A DNA stretch of 64,000 nucleotides from SYIM01 sp039800325 (GTDB lineage Bacteria; Pseudomonadota; Gammaproteobacteria; Burkholderiales; Burkholderiaceae_E), in NCBI GenBank assembly GCA_039800325.1, contig JBDLQY010000260.1, forward strand, positions 1 to 64,000, given 5' to 3'. Every line of letters begins with the position of its first letter. The first letter of the stretch is position 1. A model generated the notes under the pieces. The model did no database searches, was not told the origin of the DNA, and was given only the letters and a program-made list of their open reading frames with translations. Shown piece by piece: positions 17,101 to 24,696 of the stretch. The position numbers and the translations under genes were made by a program.

Positions 17101-17554
17101 ACCTATTCTGCTTGCACCGCCCAGCGAAGGTGAAGACATCGTGGCCGACTACCGCTCGCTGGGCCTCTCGATGGGACGACATCCACTGGCCCTGCTGCGC
17201 CCCCGTCTTGAACGCCTGCGGGTACTCAGCGCCAGCGCCCTGCACGGCTTGCGGCATGGCCACCGCGGCTGCGCCAGCGGCCTGGTCACGCATCGTCAAA
17301 AACCTGAAACCGCGCGCGGCACGGTATTCGTCACGCTTGAAGACGAAACCGGAACCGTCAACGTCATCATCTGGCCTGGCATCTTCGAACAGCACCGCGG
17401 TGCCGTGCTGTCAGCCCAGCTGATGACCGTAAAGGGCATCTGGCAGTGCGACCCGCTAACCGGCGGCCAGGTCACGCACCTGATCGCCGAACAGGTCATC
17501 GACCATAGCGAGCTGCTGGGCAAGCTGCTGGTCAACAGCCGCGACTTTCGTTAG
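14165..17554 (+). CDS. dnaE2: Error-prone DNA polymerase DnaE2 (ImuC)
   Basis: SOS-induced C-family polymerase of the ImuA-ImuB-DnaE2 mutasome. 1129 residues from the ATG at 14165, giving the conserved start YAELHCVSNFSFLRGASHPEEL of the PHP domain. A GTG at 14123 would add 14 residues but reads through the LexA box. Palm motifs include GRGSAANSAVCY and PPDIDVDFEH with catalytic Asp residues; later come the helix-hairpin-helix and an OB fold (GTVFVTLEDETGTVNVI). There is no ribosome site before the ATG, which suggests a leaderless message. The 3' end is copied in tandem after the stop. Confidence 0.95.
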   Translation: MLPAYAELHCVSNFSFLRGASHPEELTERAQLLGYSALAITDECSLAGVVRAHLQTRDSGLPLLIGAEFSLHEVFPDSPWQSRLVLIARNREGYGNLAELISTARARASKGQYRLLRDDLAQGLAHCTALFVVQPSTQAMAAQHQSKLDFQAGFISDCFAGRTWIAVELLARGHDAVWLEHLRALGRRTNLPLVAAGDVHFHRRSRKPMHDTLTAIRLNQPVARCGFALAPNAEQHLRSRLRLAQLYPPALLEETLEVAACSRFSLDELRYEYPDEIVPQGHSPATWLRALVDEGILIRYPQGIPDTVRAQINHELSLISDLHYEPYFLTVADIVRFARSRGILCQGRGSAANSAVCYCLGITEVDPARMSVLFERFISRERNEPPDIDVDFEHQRREEVIQYLYDKYGRHRAALTATVIRYRHRSALRDVGKALHIDARCIERLIAAHGSGGSTDEQRLTEAGFDARSAQVQLWLSLAQTLRGFPRHLSQHTGGFVIARDRLTRLVPVENAAMAERTVIQWDKDDLDALGLLKVDVLALGMLSAIRRALEFIAQIRDPWRLPQGGRAANAPPLTDFRIQDIPAEDADTYEMISRADTVGVFQIESRAQMNMLPRLRPRCFYDLVIEVAIVRPGPIQGGMVHPYLRRRQGLEAVVYPREEIRPALERTLGVPIFQEQVMQIAMLAAGFSAGQADQLRRAMAAWRRKGGLGEFQHQVINGMLARGYPREFAERVFAQIEGFGEYGFPESHAASFALLVYISCWIKCHHPAAFLAAMLNSQPLGFYAPAQLVRDARAHGVEVRTVDVLISQAHCSLEFTAEHPSDHGNPAQRSYAVASIASSSTPPTGVCETTYRADSDSQPAVRLGLNQIRGLSHEAIARIVAAREARLRERLQTADQASAFAGRPISEALPPLQTLSVFAFDDVADLACCAQLDSRSLRALADAGALRHLAGHRRQAHWAARGSQRLPGLFAHLPVQEQPILLAPPSEGEDIVADYRSLGLSMGRHPLALLRPRLERLRVLSASALHGLRHGHRGCASGLVTHRQKPETARGTVFVTLEDETGTVNVIIWPGIFEQHRGAVLSAQLMTVKGIWQCDPLTGGQVTHLIAEQVIDHSELLGKLLVNSRDFR

Positions 17555-17653
17555 GCCGCGTACCTCAGTCTGGTCAGCAGCTGCGACCTTCGTTAGGCCG
17601 CGTACCTCAGTCTGGTCAGCAGCTGCGACCTTCGTTGCACCACGCCCCTTAGT
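17528..17653. repeat. Three 42-bp tandem repeats at the dnaE2 3' end
   Basis: Copies at 17528-17569, 17570-17611 and 17612-17653. Copy 1 includes the last codons and stop of dnaE2, copy 2 is a nearly exact non-coding copy (it would read VSSCDLR-stop instead of VNSRDFR-stop), and copy 3 diverges at its right end and overlaps the stop codon of the convergent Bug receptor gene. Because 42 is a multiple of three, the copies keep frame with dnaE2. Confidence 0.95.
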
Positions 17654-18638
17654 CTGCCTTTGCGCCTGCGGTTTTCACCATGGCCGGCCAACGGGCCAGA
17701 TCTTCGCGAATAAACGTCGCAAAGTCAGCCGTGGTTCGACTGACCAACACCGACATGCCAATGCCCTCTACACGGTTAATAAAGGCCTCATGACGGGCGG
17801 CCTTCAGGGTGGCCTGATGCAGGCGATCGATAATCTCGCGCGGAGTGCCCTTGGGTAAAGACAGGCCCGCCCACTGCAGCGTCACCATGCCCTTCAGGCC
17901 CAGTTCCTGCATGGTGGGCACATCGGGCAGCAAGGCAATGCGCTGCTCGCCAGTCACCGCCAGCGCGTTCAGACGTCCGGCCTTAATGTGCGGTAAAGCA
18001 GGCGCAAAGCCCAGCATACCGAGCGGTACCTGACCGCCCACCACGTCCACAATCGCCTGGCCACCGCCCTTGTAAGGCAGATGCGCGATATCGACCCCCG
18101 CCATGGCTTTGAAGGTCTCACCGCCCAGATGCTGTGCCGTGCCGCTGCCTGGGGTCGCGTACGACAACTTGCCCGGATTCTGCTTGGCATAGGTGATGAG
18201 CTCAGCCAGGCTGCGGACCGGCAAACTGGGGTGCGCCACCAGCACATGCGAGCCCACCGCCAGCATGGTCACCGGTTCAAAGTCACGCACTGGGTCATGG
18301 TTAAGCTTGCTGTAAAGCGCTGGCGCAATGGTGTTGGAATCGGCAAACATCAGCGCGGTATAGCCGTCGGGCGCTGCACGGGCGACAAAGTCGGTGCCGA
18401 TATTGCCGCCGGCACCCGCCTTGTTTTCGACCAGAACAGATTGCCCCAGCTCTTGCGACAGGGGTCCCGATAACGCCCGCGTGATCACGTCCAGCACGCC
18501 ACCGGGCGCAAAGTGCACGATCAGACGCAGCGGCTGCTTATTGGGCCAGCCATCGGCCTGCGCCCACGCCTGGCCCGGTGCTACACCCGCCACGGCAATC
18601 CCCGCAGCCAGGGCGCCCATCAGATGACGTCGTTTCAT
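17649..18638 (-). CDS. Bug-family periplasmic substrate-binding protein
   Basis: Tripartite tricarboxylate transporter (TctC/Bug) receptor, periplasmic. 329 residues with a signal peptide (MKRRHLMGALAAGIAVAG, cut after AWA). Family motifs: LRLIVHFAPGGVLDVITR, VENKAGAGGNIG, LSYATPGSGTAQHL and LPDVPTMQELG. These receptors bind carboxylates or small amides; the ligand is unknown. No TctA/TctB membrane genes accompany it, a common situation in Bordetella relatives. It follows the sulfatase gene by 29 nt and is probably the last gene of that operon. Its stop lies in the third 42-bp repeat. Confidence 0.93.
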   Translation of the reverse strand: MKRRHLMGALAAGIAVAGVAPGQAWAQADGWPNKQPLRLIVHFAPGGVLDVITRALSGPLSQELGQSVLVENKAGAGGNIGTDFVARAAPDGYTALMFADSNTIAPALYSKLNHDPVRDFEPVTMLAVGSHVLVAHPSLPVRSLAELITYAKQNPGKLSYATPGSGTAQHLGGETFKAMAGVDIAHLPYKGGGQAIVDVVGGQVPLGMLGFAPALPHIKAGRLNALAVTGEQRIALLPDVPTMQELGLKGMVTLQWAGLSLPKGTPREIIDRLHQATLKAARHEAFINRVEGIGMSVLVSRTTADFATFIREDLARWPAMVKTAGAKAD

Positions 18639-18667
18639 ATACTTCTCCGAGAGTAGTCAGACGATAA

Positions 18668-20218
18668 TCAGGCCATACCCACGATGGGCAGACGCTCTTT
18701 CAGCATTGGCCCCGGCCGTGCACGGATCATATCCTGCGCCTCGCGCCTTAAGGCTGCGCCTGCAGGGTCATCCCACAGGTTGCGCATTTCATCGGGATCT
18801 TCACGAAGATCGTAGAGTTCGCCGGCTCCGCTGGCGCGCTCAATAGTGCACTTCCATCCGCGCGCGCGTACTGTCTGCAATTCAAGCGGGACGCCACAAC
18901 GGGCCTCATTAACAAACCACTCGCTGTGCGCGTGATCGCGCGACTGCGCACCAGCCGCTACTGGCAACAGACTACGGCTCTGCGCATCGGGATGGAGCTG
19001 GGCACCACCCACGTCGGTAAAGGTGGCGGCCAGATCGAGGGTCGAGACTGGATCGCTCACCACTTGGCCCCTGGGAATACCAGGCCCTCGCATCAGAAGC
19101 CCCACACGCAGCAGCGCCTCGTAAGGAGTCGGGCCTTTCAGATACAGACCGTGATCGCCTAGCAGGTCGCCGTGGTCCGTGGAAAACACCACCAACGTGT
19201 CACCGTCTAGCCCCTCATCCTGAAGGGCTGACAGCATGCGCCCGACGCTGTGGTCGATTAACGAAATCATGCCGTAGTAGTTGGCGGTCATTTCACGAAT
19301 CTGTGCCTCAGTCTGATCGGGTGCGCGCGACAACTTGGCTCGAAACCGACGCGCAGCCTCATCACCGCCTGCCGGCGGCCGCTCAAGCGAAGCGCGGTGC
19401 CACCACGGACGAATATCAAGATCTTTATGCGGCTGACGCGGCAGATCGACTTCATCGGGGTGGTACAGACTGGCCCACGGCTCCGGGCAATCAAAGGGAT
19501 GGTGTGGATCGGGCAGGGAAACCCACATGCAGAAGGGCTTCGAGCGGTCGTGCTTTTGAAGATAGCGAATGGCACGATCAGCGCACCAGGTGCTGGAATG
19601 CCAGGCCGTCGGCAATGCCGATGGCCATGTCTGCGCCGCGCCTGTCGTAGGACGAGTGGCAGTCTTCCATAACTCGAAGACCTCCATGGGTACACCACGT
19701 GAATACAAAAAACGCTCGTAGTGCATGCCTTTAAGCGGATCGGTCGGCGCCAGGTGCTCAAACAGGTGTCCCAGCACAGTGAGCTCGACATGCTTGAAGC
19801 CCATGTAAGGTCCGTTCCAGTCAGGACCCAGCTCGAAACAACTGTTGTAACACTCGGGCGTATGCCGAGGGCCAAAGGTGTTCGCGGTGGAGAAGTGCGC
19901 CTTACCGATAAAGGCCGTGTCGTAACCGCGCGCCGCAAGAGCCGCTGCAAAACCCTGCTGACCGGTCGACGAGGGTAGGTCAATGCCGTTATCGATTACC
20001 CCATGCGTCAGGGGCAGCATGCCTGTCAGCATCGAGGCGCGCGAGGGCTGGCAAACCAGATTGGGGGTGATGCAGGCATCAAACCGGGCTCCTTCGCTGG
20101 CCAGTTTGTCGAGATGGGGCGTCTTCACACGGCGGCGACCGGCGAATCCATAGCAGTCGGCCCGCTGCTGATCGGAGGTGATGTAAAGAATGTTGCGTGG
20201 TTTTGAATGTGTAGACAT
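18668..20218 (-). CDS. Type I (Cys-type) sulfatase
   Basis: Alkaline-phosphatase-fold sulfatase of 516 residues. The N-terminus RNILYITSDQQRADCYG holds metal-binding Asp, and the signature CQPSRASMLTG at residues 56-66 matches C-x-P-S-R, whose Cys is converted to formylglycine. STDHGDLLGDHGLY supplies further metal and active-site residues. No signal peptide is seen, so it acts in the cytoplasm. The substrate is unknown (sulfated sugar, choline sulfate or aryl sulfate are options); the sugar-type neighbours favour a sulfated carbohydrate, by inference. The maturation enzyme is not in the window. 29-nt and 40-nt gaps link it to the adjacent genes. Confidence 0.9.
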   Translation of the reverse strand: MSTHSKPRNILYITSDQQRADCYGFAGRRRVKTPHLDKLASEGARFDACITPNLVCQPSRASMLTGMLPLTHGVIDNGIDLPSSTGQQGFAAALAARGYDTAFIGKAHFSTANTFGPRHTPECYNSCFELGPDWNGPYMGFKHVELTVLGHLFEHLAPTDPLKGMHYERFLYSRGVPMEVFELWKTATRPTTGAAQTWPSALPTAWHSSTWCADRAIRYLQKHDRSKPFCMWVSLPDPHHPFDCPEPWASLYHPDEVDLPRQPHKDLDIRPWWHRASLERPPAGGDEAARRFRAKLSRAPDQTEAQIREMTANYYGMISLIDHSVGRMLSALQDEGLDGDTLVVFSTDHGDLLGDHGLYLKGPTPYEALLRVGLLMRGPGIPRGQVVSDPVSTLDLAATFTDVGGAQLHPDAQSRSLLPVAAGAQSRDHAHSEWFVNEARCGVPLELQTVRARGWKCTIERASGAGELYDLREDPDEMRNLWDDPAGAALRREAQDMIRARPGPMLKERLPIVGMA

Positions 20219-20258
20219 CGATGAATGTTCCTGAATCGAACGGATGGCTTGGTGGATG

Positions 20259-21458
20259 TCAGGTGCGCCGCACCTGTGTGGTCACTTGCTCTACAAAAGG
20301 GCCTCCAGGCGGCTGTGCTAAACGAGGCGCAAACTCATCCAGCAACTGTGCAGTGATCTGAGCAACCCTGGCTTCATGCGCCGCAATGGCCGTCTGGTCG
20401 TCCAGTACTGCAATGCGGCTTCGATAGATTCGGGTATCGCCATGCGCGAGCCAGACAATCTCGGATTTGCGCATCGCATCGGCACGTGAGCCCCAATGCG
20501 ATGTGGCTGGCTCAATGCCAAAACCGTAAACACCCTCGCCAAAGCCCTGCCACTGCTGTAGACACGGAAAGACGTTTGAATCGAAGGTGTAGGCGAATCC
20601 CAACGATAGGCGATCATTGACGAGTGCCACTGGCACCTGCCCCTGCTCGTCGGCCTGATAGGCCAGATCGAATACCTGCTGAACAAAGCGCGATCGCGGA
20701 CCACTTTGCTGACGATAGCCCGCCTGCTGCGTCTGGGGCGACATATTGGCCGCAAGAATTCCGGTGACGGGTGCCACGAAGCGCGCGCCCTCATCCAGCA
20801 GCGGCCAGCCCAGGTTGATGTGATAAAGCAGCATATGAGGCGTGGCATTAAAACCCTCATTGCTGACCGTATCGGTGATGTAAATTTCGCTACCGCCCGC
20901 CTGAACCTCTATACGACGCACCAGGCGAAGATACTCGCCCAGCACCTGGGTCTGACTCAGCGTACCCTCGGCCCAGAGCCAGCACTCATCGCCTTCCCAA
21001 CGTTCGCCATAACCATTGAGCACGCAGGGCTGAAAGGCGCCGCGACCATGCATGGGATAGCGAAGCTCTGCACGCAGCGGCAGATCAAAATGCTCAGCCG
21101 AGCTGGCATCAGGCTGCCGAATGTGATCAAGCCCGCAGGTACACCACAGACCCGAGAAGCCTCGCATAAAGCCACTGCCGCCCTCGTCCATGGCATTGAT
21201 CAGCTGTGGCTGACGAAAACCCGTCGCTGAATGCCACGCAAATGGCACGCCACGATAATCGAAATCGCCGATGTCCATACTGCGATCTACAAGCACCGAA
21301 AACATCAGGCCGCTACCAGTTCGAAACTCAAGTACTCGAACGCCACGCTCGGCGCCATCGGCCAGTTCAAGTAGCCGGACACCAAATACCTGACGAGAAT
21401 GCCCGACACGCTGCTGAAATTCTCGACGGCTAAGCGACTGACCATGGAGCTGTGGCAT
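20259..21458 (-). CDS. DUF4432 family protein (aldose-epimerase-like fold)
   Basis: 399 residues from the ATG at 21458, one base after the upstream permease stop; a TTG at 21509 would overlap the permease by 50 nt and is rejected. Motifs such as VLVDRSMDIGDFDYRGVPF, GLWCTCGLDHIRQPD and the long beta-rich pattern fit DUF4432, a family related to galactose mutarotase folds and often encoded beside sugar importers. A role in interconverting sugar anomers or epimers of the imported compound is inferred. It lies between the ABC importer genes and the sulfatase in one apparent operon. Confidence 0.8.
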   Translation of the reverse strand: MPQLHGQSLSRREFQQRVGHSRQVFGVRLLELADGAERGVRVLEFRTGSGLMFSVLVDRSMDIGDFDYRGVPFAWHSATGFRQPQLINAMDEGGSGFMRGFSGLWCTCGLDHIRQPDASSAEHFDLPLRAELRYPMHGRGAFQPCVLNGYGERWEGDECWLWAEGTLSQTQVLGEYLRLVRRIEVQAGGSEIYITDTVSNEGFNATPHMLLYHINLGWPLLDEGARFVAPVTGILAANMSPQTQQAGYRQQSGPRSRFVQQVFDLAYQADEQGQVPVALVNDRLSLGFAYTFDSNVFPCLQQWQGFGEGVYGFGIEPATSHWGSRADAMRKSEIVWLAHGDTRIYRSRIAVLDDQTAIAAHEARVAQITAQLLDEFAPRLAQPPGGPFVEQVTTQVRRT

Positions 21459-21459
21459 G

Positions 21460-22287
21460 TTATTTAACGGCCCCGCTGGTGAGGCCTTTGACAATGTAGC
21501 GCTGTCCAAGCAACAGGAACATCAGCGCAGGCAGTAGCGATAGCGCAGCCGTTGCTGCCATTTCGCCGTACTTGATCTCATAGCCCTGCGCAAACTTGGC
21601 GATCGCCACTGGGATGGTCGCCGTCTGCTTGGCTGTAAGGTTGAGCGCAACCGCAAACTCGTTCCAGCTGAAGATAAACATCAGAATTGCCGTGGCGGCA
21701 AGTCCGGGCGCCGCCAGGGGCACCACAATACGCCACAACATGTAGGGTGTGGAGCATCCGTCGATGCGCGCAGCCTCCTCGAGCTCGACCGGTACATCGC
21801 GGATGAAATTCGTCATCAGCCACAGCGCCATCGGCAGGTGCACAGCCACATGCGCTAACACCAGCCCCGTGTAGGTGTTATCAAGTCCCAGCTCGCGATA
21901 CAGCGGAAACCAGGCGGCCACCAGTGTAATGGGGGGAACCATGTGAAAGACCACTGACCAGCCCAGAAGCGCATGCACCAGCCATCGAGGCGTATTCATG
22001 CGCTCAATGGCATAGCCGCCCAAGGTCGCCGTAAACAAAATGGCCAGCGTGCTGAGACCTGCCACGATCAGGCTGCTGGCCGTGTTGCGAAAAAACTCGG
22101 TGGTCTTGGAAAACAAAACCTCTTGAAAGCTCATCAGTGTGGGGCTGAAAAAGACTTTTCCCTGCAAAAGATCGATCTGCGTCTTAAAGGCTGCGGCGAT
22201 AATCCAGACGAACGGAATCATGACCAGCAACGCCACCACCAGCAGCACCAGGTGCTCAACAACGTGGGCGGGTTCACGTGATCGCAT
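21460..22287 (-). CDS. ABC sugar importer permease (MalG type)
   Basis: Inner-membrane subunit of a CUT1 carbohydrate ABC importer. 275 residues from the ATG at 22287 (AAGGGG at 5-nt spacing); a GTG at 22293 gives a GTGA overlap with the upstream permease and is an alternative. Six hydrophobic segments; the ATPase-contact EAA loop reads EEAARIDGCSTPYMLWRIVVP. It pairs with the adjacent MalF-type permease and the solute-binding protein. No ATPase gene is present in this operon. Confidence 0.93.
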   Translation of the reverse strand: MRSREPAHVVEHLVLLVVALLVMIPFVWIIAAAFKTQIDLLQGKVFFSPTLMSFQEVLFSKTTEFFRNTASSLIVAGLSTLAILFTATLGGYAIERMNTPRWLVHALLGWSVVFHMVPPITLVAAWFPLYRELGLDNTYTGLVLAHVAVHLPMALWLMTNFIRDVPVELEEAARIDGCSTPYMLWRIVVPLAAPGLAATAILMFIFSWNEFAVALNLTAKQTATIPVAIAKFAQGYEIKYGEMAATAALSLLPALMFLLLGQRYIVKGLTSGAVK

Positions 22288-22289
22288 GC

Positions 22290-23180
22290 TCACCCCTTGG
22301 CGTTCTGACGACGCATCACCATCAGGGCAAAGGCCATCAGTAGCGAGATTAGAAACAACACCGCGACCGACATCGCAGAGCCATAACCCATGCGGTCCTG
22401 GGTAAAAAACGTACGGTAAATCGTATAGCTGATTACCTCGGTAGCTGACCCAGGACCACCACCCGTGAGCAGATAGATCTCATCAAACACCTTCAGTGAT
22501 GTGACAAAGCGAAACAGAAAAGTCACTACGATGACAGGCATCATCACCGGAAGATAAATGTAGCGCAGCTCGGTCCAGGCACTGGCGCCATCGACCAATG
22601 CCGCTTCATGCATCTCTTGCGGAATCGATTCGAATCCGGCCAGTAGCAGCAAAAAGCAGAATGGTGTCCAGTGCCAGATGTCGACGACGATCACCGCAGG
22701 CAGTGCCAGCGCAGGGGTGCCCAGCCAGTCGCGCGGCATAACGCCAAACAAGGCCAGAAAATCGTTGATCAGCCCAAAATCAAAGTTGAGCATCAGCTTC
22801 CAGATCGCGCCGATCAGAATGCCTGGCACCAGAATGGGCAGAATAAATAGGGTTCTATACAGGACCCGGCCACGATGAATTCGACTGACCAGCCAGGCCA
22901 GCACAAAACCCAGCACAACCTGGATACTGACCGCCACCACTGAAAACACCAGCGTGTTGATGACGCCGGTCTGCAGCAGACGATCATCGCTCAGCTGGCT
23001 GTAGTGGCTGGCACCCGCCCATGTCCAGATCGCGCGACCATCCTGCCAGCGCACATCGTGAAGACTCAGCGCGATCAGGTTGATGAGCGGCAAAATCGAT
23101 AGCAGCACAAACACCAGCACAGTAGGCGCAAGCGCCACACTGCGCCAGTGTCGATCTGCGATCTCGACCGGACGACTCAT
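22290..23180 (-). CDS. ABC sugar importer permease (MalF/UgpA type)
   Basis: 296 residues, six predicted membrane segments, start MSRPVEIADRHWRSVAL with a cytoplasmic N-terminus. The EAA-type loop reads HEAALVDGASAWTELRYIYLPVM. Partner of the MalG-type permease, whose start overlaps its stop. The binding-protein gene lies 35 nt upstream. The sugar is unknown. Confidence 0.93.
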   Translation of the reverse strand: MSRPVEIADRHWRSVALAPTVLVFVLLSILPLINLIALSLHDVRWQDGRAIWTWAGASHYSQLSDDRLLQTGVINTLVFSVVAVSIQVVLGFVLAWLVSRIHRGRVLYRTLFILPILVPGILIGAIWKLMLNFDFGLINDFLALFGVMPRDWLGTPALALPAVIVVDIWHWTPFCFLLLLAGFESIPQEMHEAALVDGASAWTELRYIYLPVMMPVIVVTFLFRFVTSLKVFDEIYLLTGGGPGSATEVISYTIYRTFFTQDRMGYGSAMSVAVLFLISLLMAFALMVMRRQNAKG

Positions 23181-23215
23181 GATGCCCGTAGCGACAGCGG
23201 TACAGACACTGTGCG

Positions 23216-24574
23216 TTACGCGAGCGGCGCAATCTTGCCCGTCTTGTAGCCCGCCTTCTGCATGATGGCATGCGCCTCATCGGCAATCGTGTTCAGGGCC
23301 CGAGCACTGCTGAGTTCACCGATGACTGCCTGATTAAGCCGCAGCTCAAGCACATCGCCGATCTGGGCACCCTCGGGCACGCTCCACATCAAACGAGCAT
23401 GTGACGAGCTGTCGGCCATGGCGGACATCCAGCGGTTCTTGGGATCTTTCCAGAGGTTTTGATCGGACAGCACATCCTGGCGCACGGGTGGCGAGCCCGC
23501 CTGCAGGTACTTAACCTGCGTGCCCCGTCCCTGAAACCAGTTCAGAAAAGCCAGCGCTGCGGTCTGGCGCGCACGCGGAACATTCTTGGGTATGCCCGCC
23601 AGCCAGTGTCCAAGCACGGGCGCAGGCTTGCCGTTGGCCGCACGCGGTACCCGCGCCGCATTGACCTTCCCAACGACTGCCGACTTGTTGGGATCATCCA
23701 TTTGGGACCATGCGGCAATGACCAGCAGTGCATGAGCTGCGCGACCGGTGACCATATTCTGAATGATCTGGGCTTGCGCAAGCCCCCCAGTCTGCGGATG
23801 CCCCGCCTCCTTGGCCATTTGCAGATAAAAATCCAGCGCTGCTTTGGCCTCAGGACTATTGATGGTGATGGTGAAGTCACCTTTGGCTTCGTCTTTAAAC
23901 AGATTGCCGTTAAAACTGTTGAGGTAAGGCCACCAGTCATACGACACATCATTGGGCGCACCACGTGCGCCACGTTGCACGATGCCGTACATTCGCGGCG
24001 GATTGTGCAGCTTCTTGGCGTTGGCCAAAAGCTCATCCCAGGTGTCGGGCACTTTCAGCTTGTGCTGTTCATAAAGATCGGCTCGATAAAGTAGCAAGGG
24101 GATATTGCCGTTGACGGGCACCGACATCAGCTTGCCCGAAGGGTCATGACTTTTCGTCGCGTCGTTCCAGTAGACCGTGTTGTCATAACGAATCATTTGC
24201 GCATCAAGCTTGAACCCGGGATCGATATCGTTAATGGGCGTCAGAAAACCGCCGTGATAAAACTCCTGGTAGTAGAGCCCGTTCATGATCAGCAGATCAA
24301 ACATGCCGTCGCGCGCCCGCACTGAGGCGCGCTGCTTTTCAAGACTGCCGCCAAACGGATTGACATCCAGGTTGACCTTGTTGCCCGTCTCGGCCTCATA
24401 CGCCTCAACAGTCTTACGGAACCCCTCAAACCACGGCGAATTGTTGATGACGATCGTAAACGGCGTTTGTTTAGCCGTCTGCGCCGACACACCCAAGGGC
24501 CACGCCAAGCTACCCAAGGCACCGGCAGTCAACGCGCCCACCGACAACTCCCTACGCGTAATTCCTTCAGCCAT
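23216..24574 (-). CDS. ABC sugar importer solute-binding protein
   Basis: 452-residue family 1 extracellular solute-binding protein. The N-terminus ITRRELSVGALTAGALGS has a twin-Arg in front of a hydrophobic stretch and a VSAQ cut site, so Tat export is possible. The body begins with IVINNSPWFEGFRKTVEAYEAETG, typical of sugar-binding proteins, and VNGNIPLLLYRADLYEQH forms part of the hinge. First structural gene after a 114-nt gap that holds a hairpin. Ligand unknown; neighbours suggest a sugar, possibly sulfated. Confidence 0.92.
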   Translation of the reverse strand: MAEGITRRELSVGALTAGALGSLAWPLGVSAQTAKQTPFTIVINNSPWFEGFRKTVEAYEAETGNKVNLDVNPFGGSLEKQRASVRARDGMFDLLIMNGLYYQEFYHGGFLTPINDIDPGFKLDAQMIRYDNTVYWNDATKSHDPSGKLMSVPVNGNIPLLLYRADLYEQHKLKVPDTWDELLANAKKLHNPPRMYGIVQRGARGAPNDVSYDWWPYLNSFNGNLFKDEAKGDFTITINSPEAKAALDFYLQMAKEAGHPQTGGLAQAQIIQNMVTGRAAHALLVIAAWSQMDDPNKSAVVGKVNAARVPRAANGKPAPVLGHWLAGIPKNVPRARQTAALAFLNWFQGRGTQVKYLQAGSPPVRQDVLSDQNLWKDPKNRWMSAMADSSSHARLMWSVPEGAQIGDVLELRLNQAVIGELSSARALNTIADEAHAIMQKAGYKTGKIAPLA

Positions 24575-24604
24575 GTCGTCCTCCCTGTGTTGTTATCGTA
24601 TTCG

Positions 24605-24621
24605 CCGGGCTGAGCGCCCGG
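24605..24621. other. Hairpin upstream of the sugar-binding protein gene
   Basis: CCGGGC, loop TGAGC, GCCCGG, about 30 bp before the binding-protein start in the gap after the Gfo/Idh/MocA gene. It could tune expression between the enzyme genes and the transporter genes of the same operon, or be a weak terminator. No T-tract. Confidence 0.35.
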
Positions 24622-24645
24622 GTACTTCAGAATGGCTCAAGCCGT

Positions 24646-24696
24646 CCTCAGCCTGAGTTAATACCGTTCAGACTCGATTAAGTAGCCCTCAGCCTG
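24646..24696. repeat. Imperfect 41-bp repeat at the 3' end of the Gfo/Idh/MocA gene
   Basis: The 10-mer CCTCAGCCTG occurs at 24646-24655 and again at 24687-24696, the latter containing the stop codon of the minus-strand gene. The flanking sequence on the downstream side of each also matches at about two thirds of positions, so this looks like a decayed duplication of the gene end. Confidence 0.5.
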
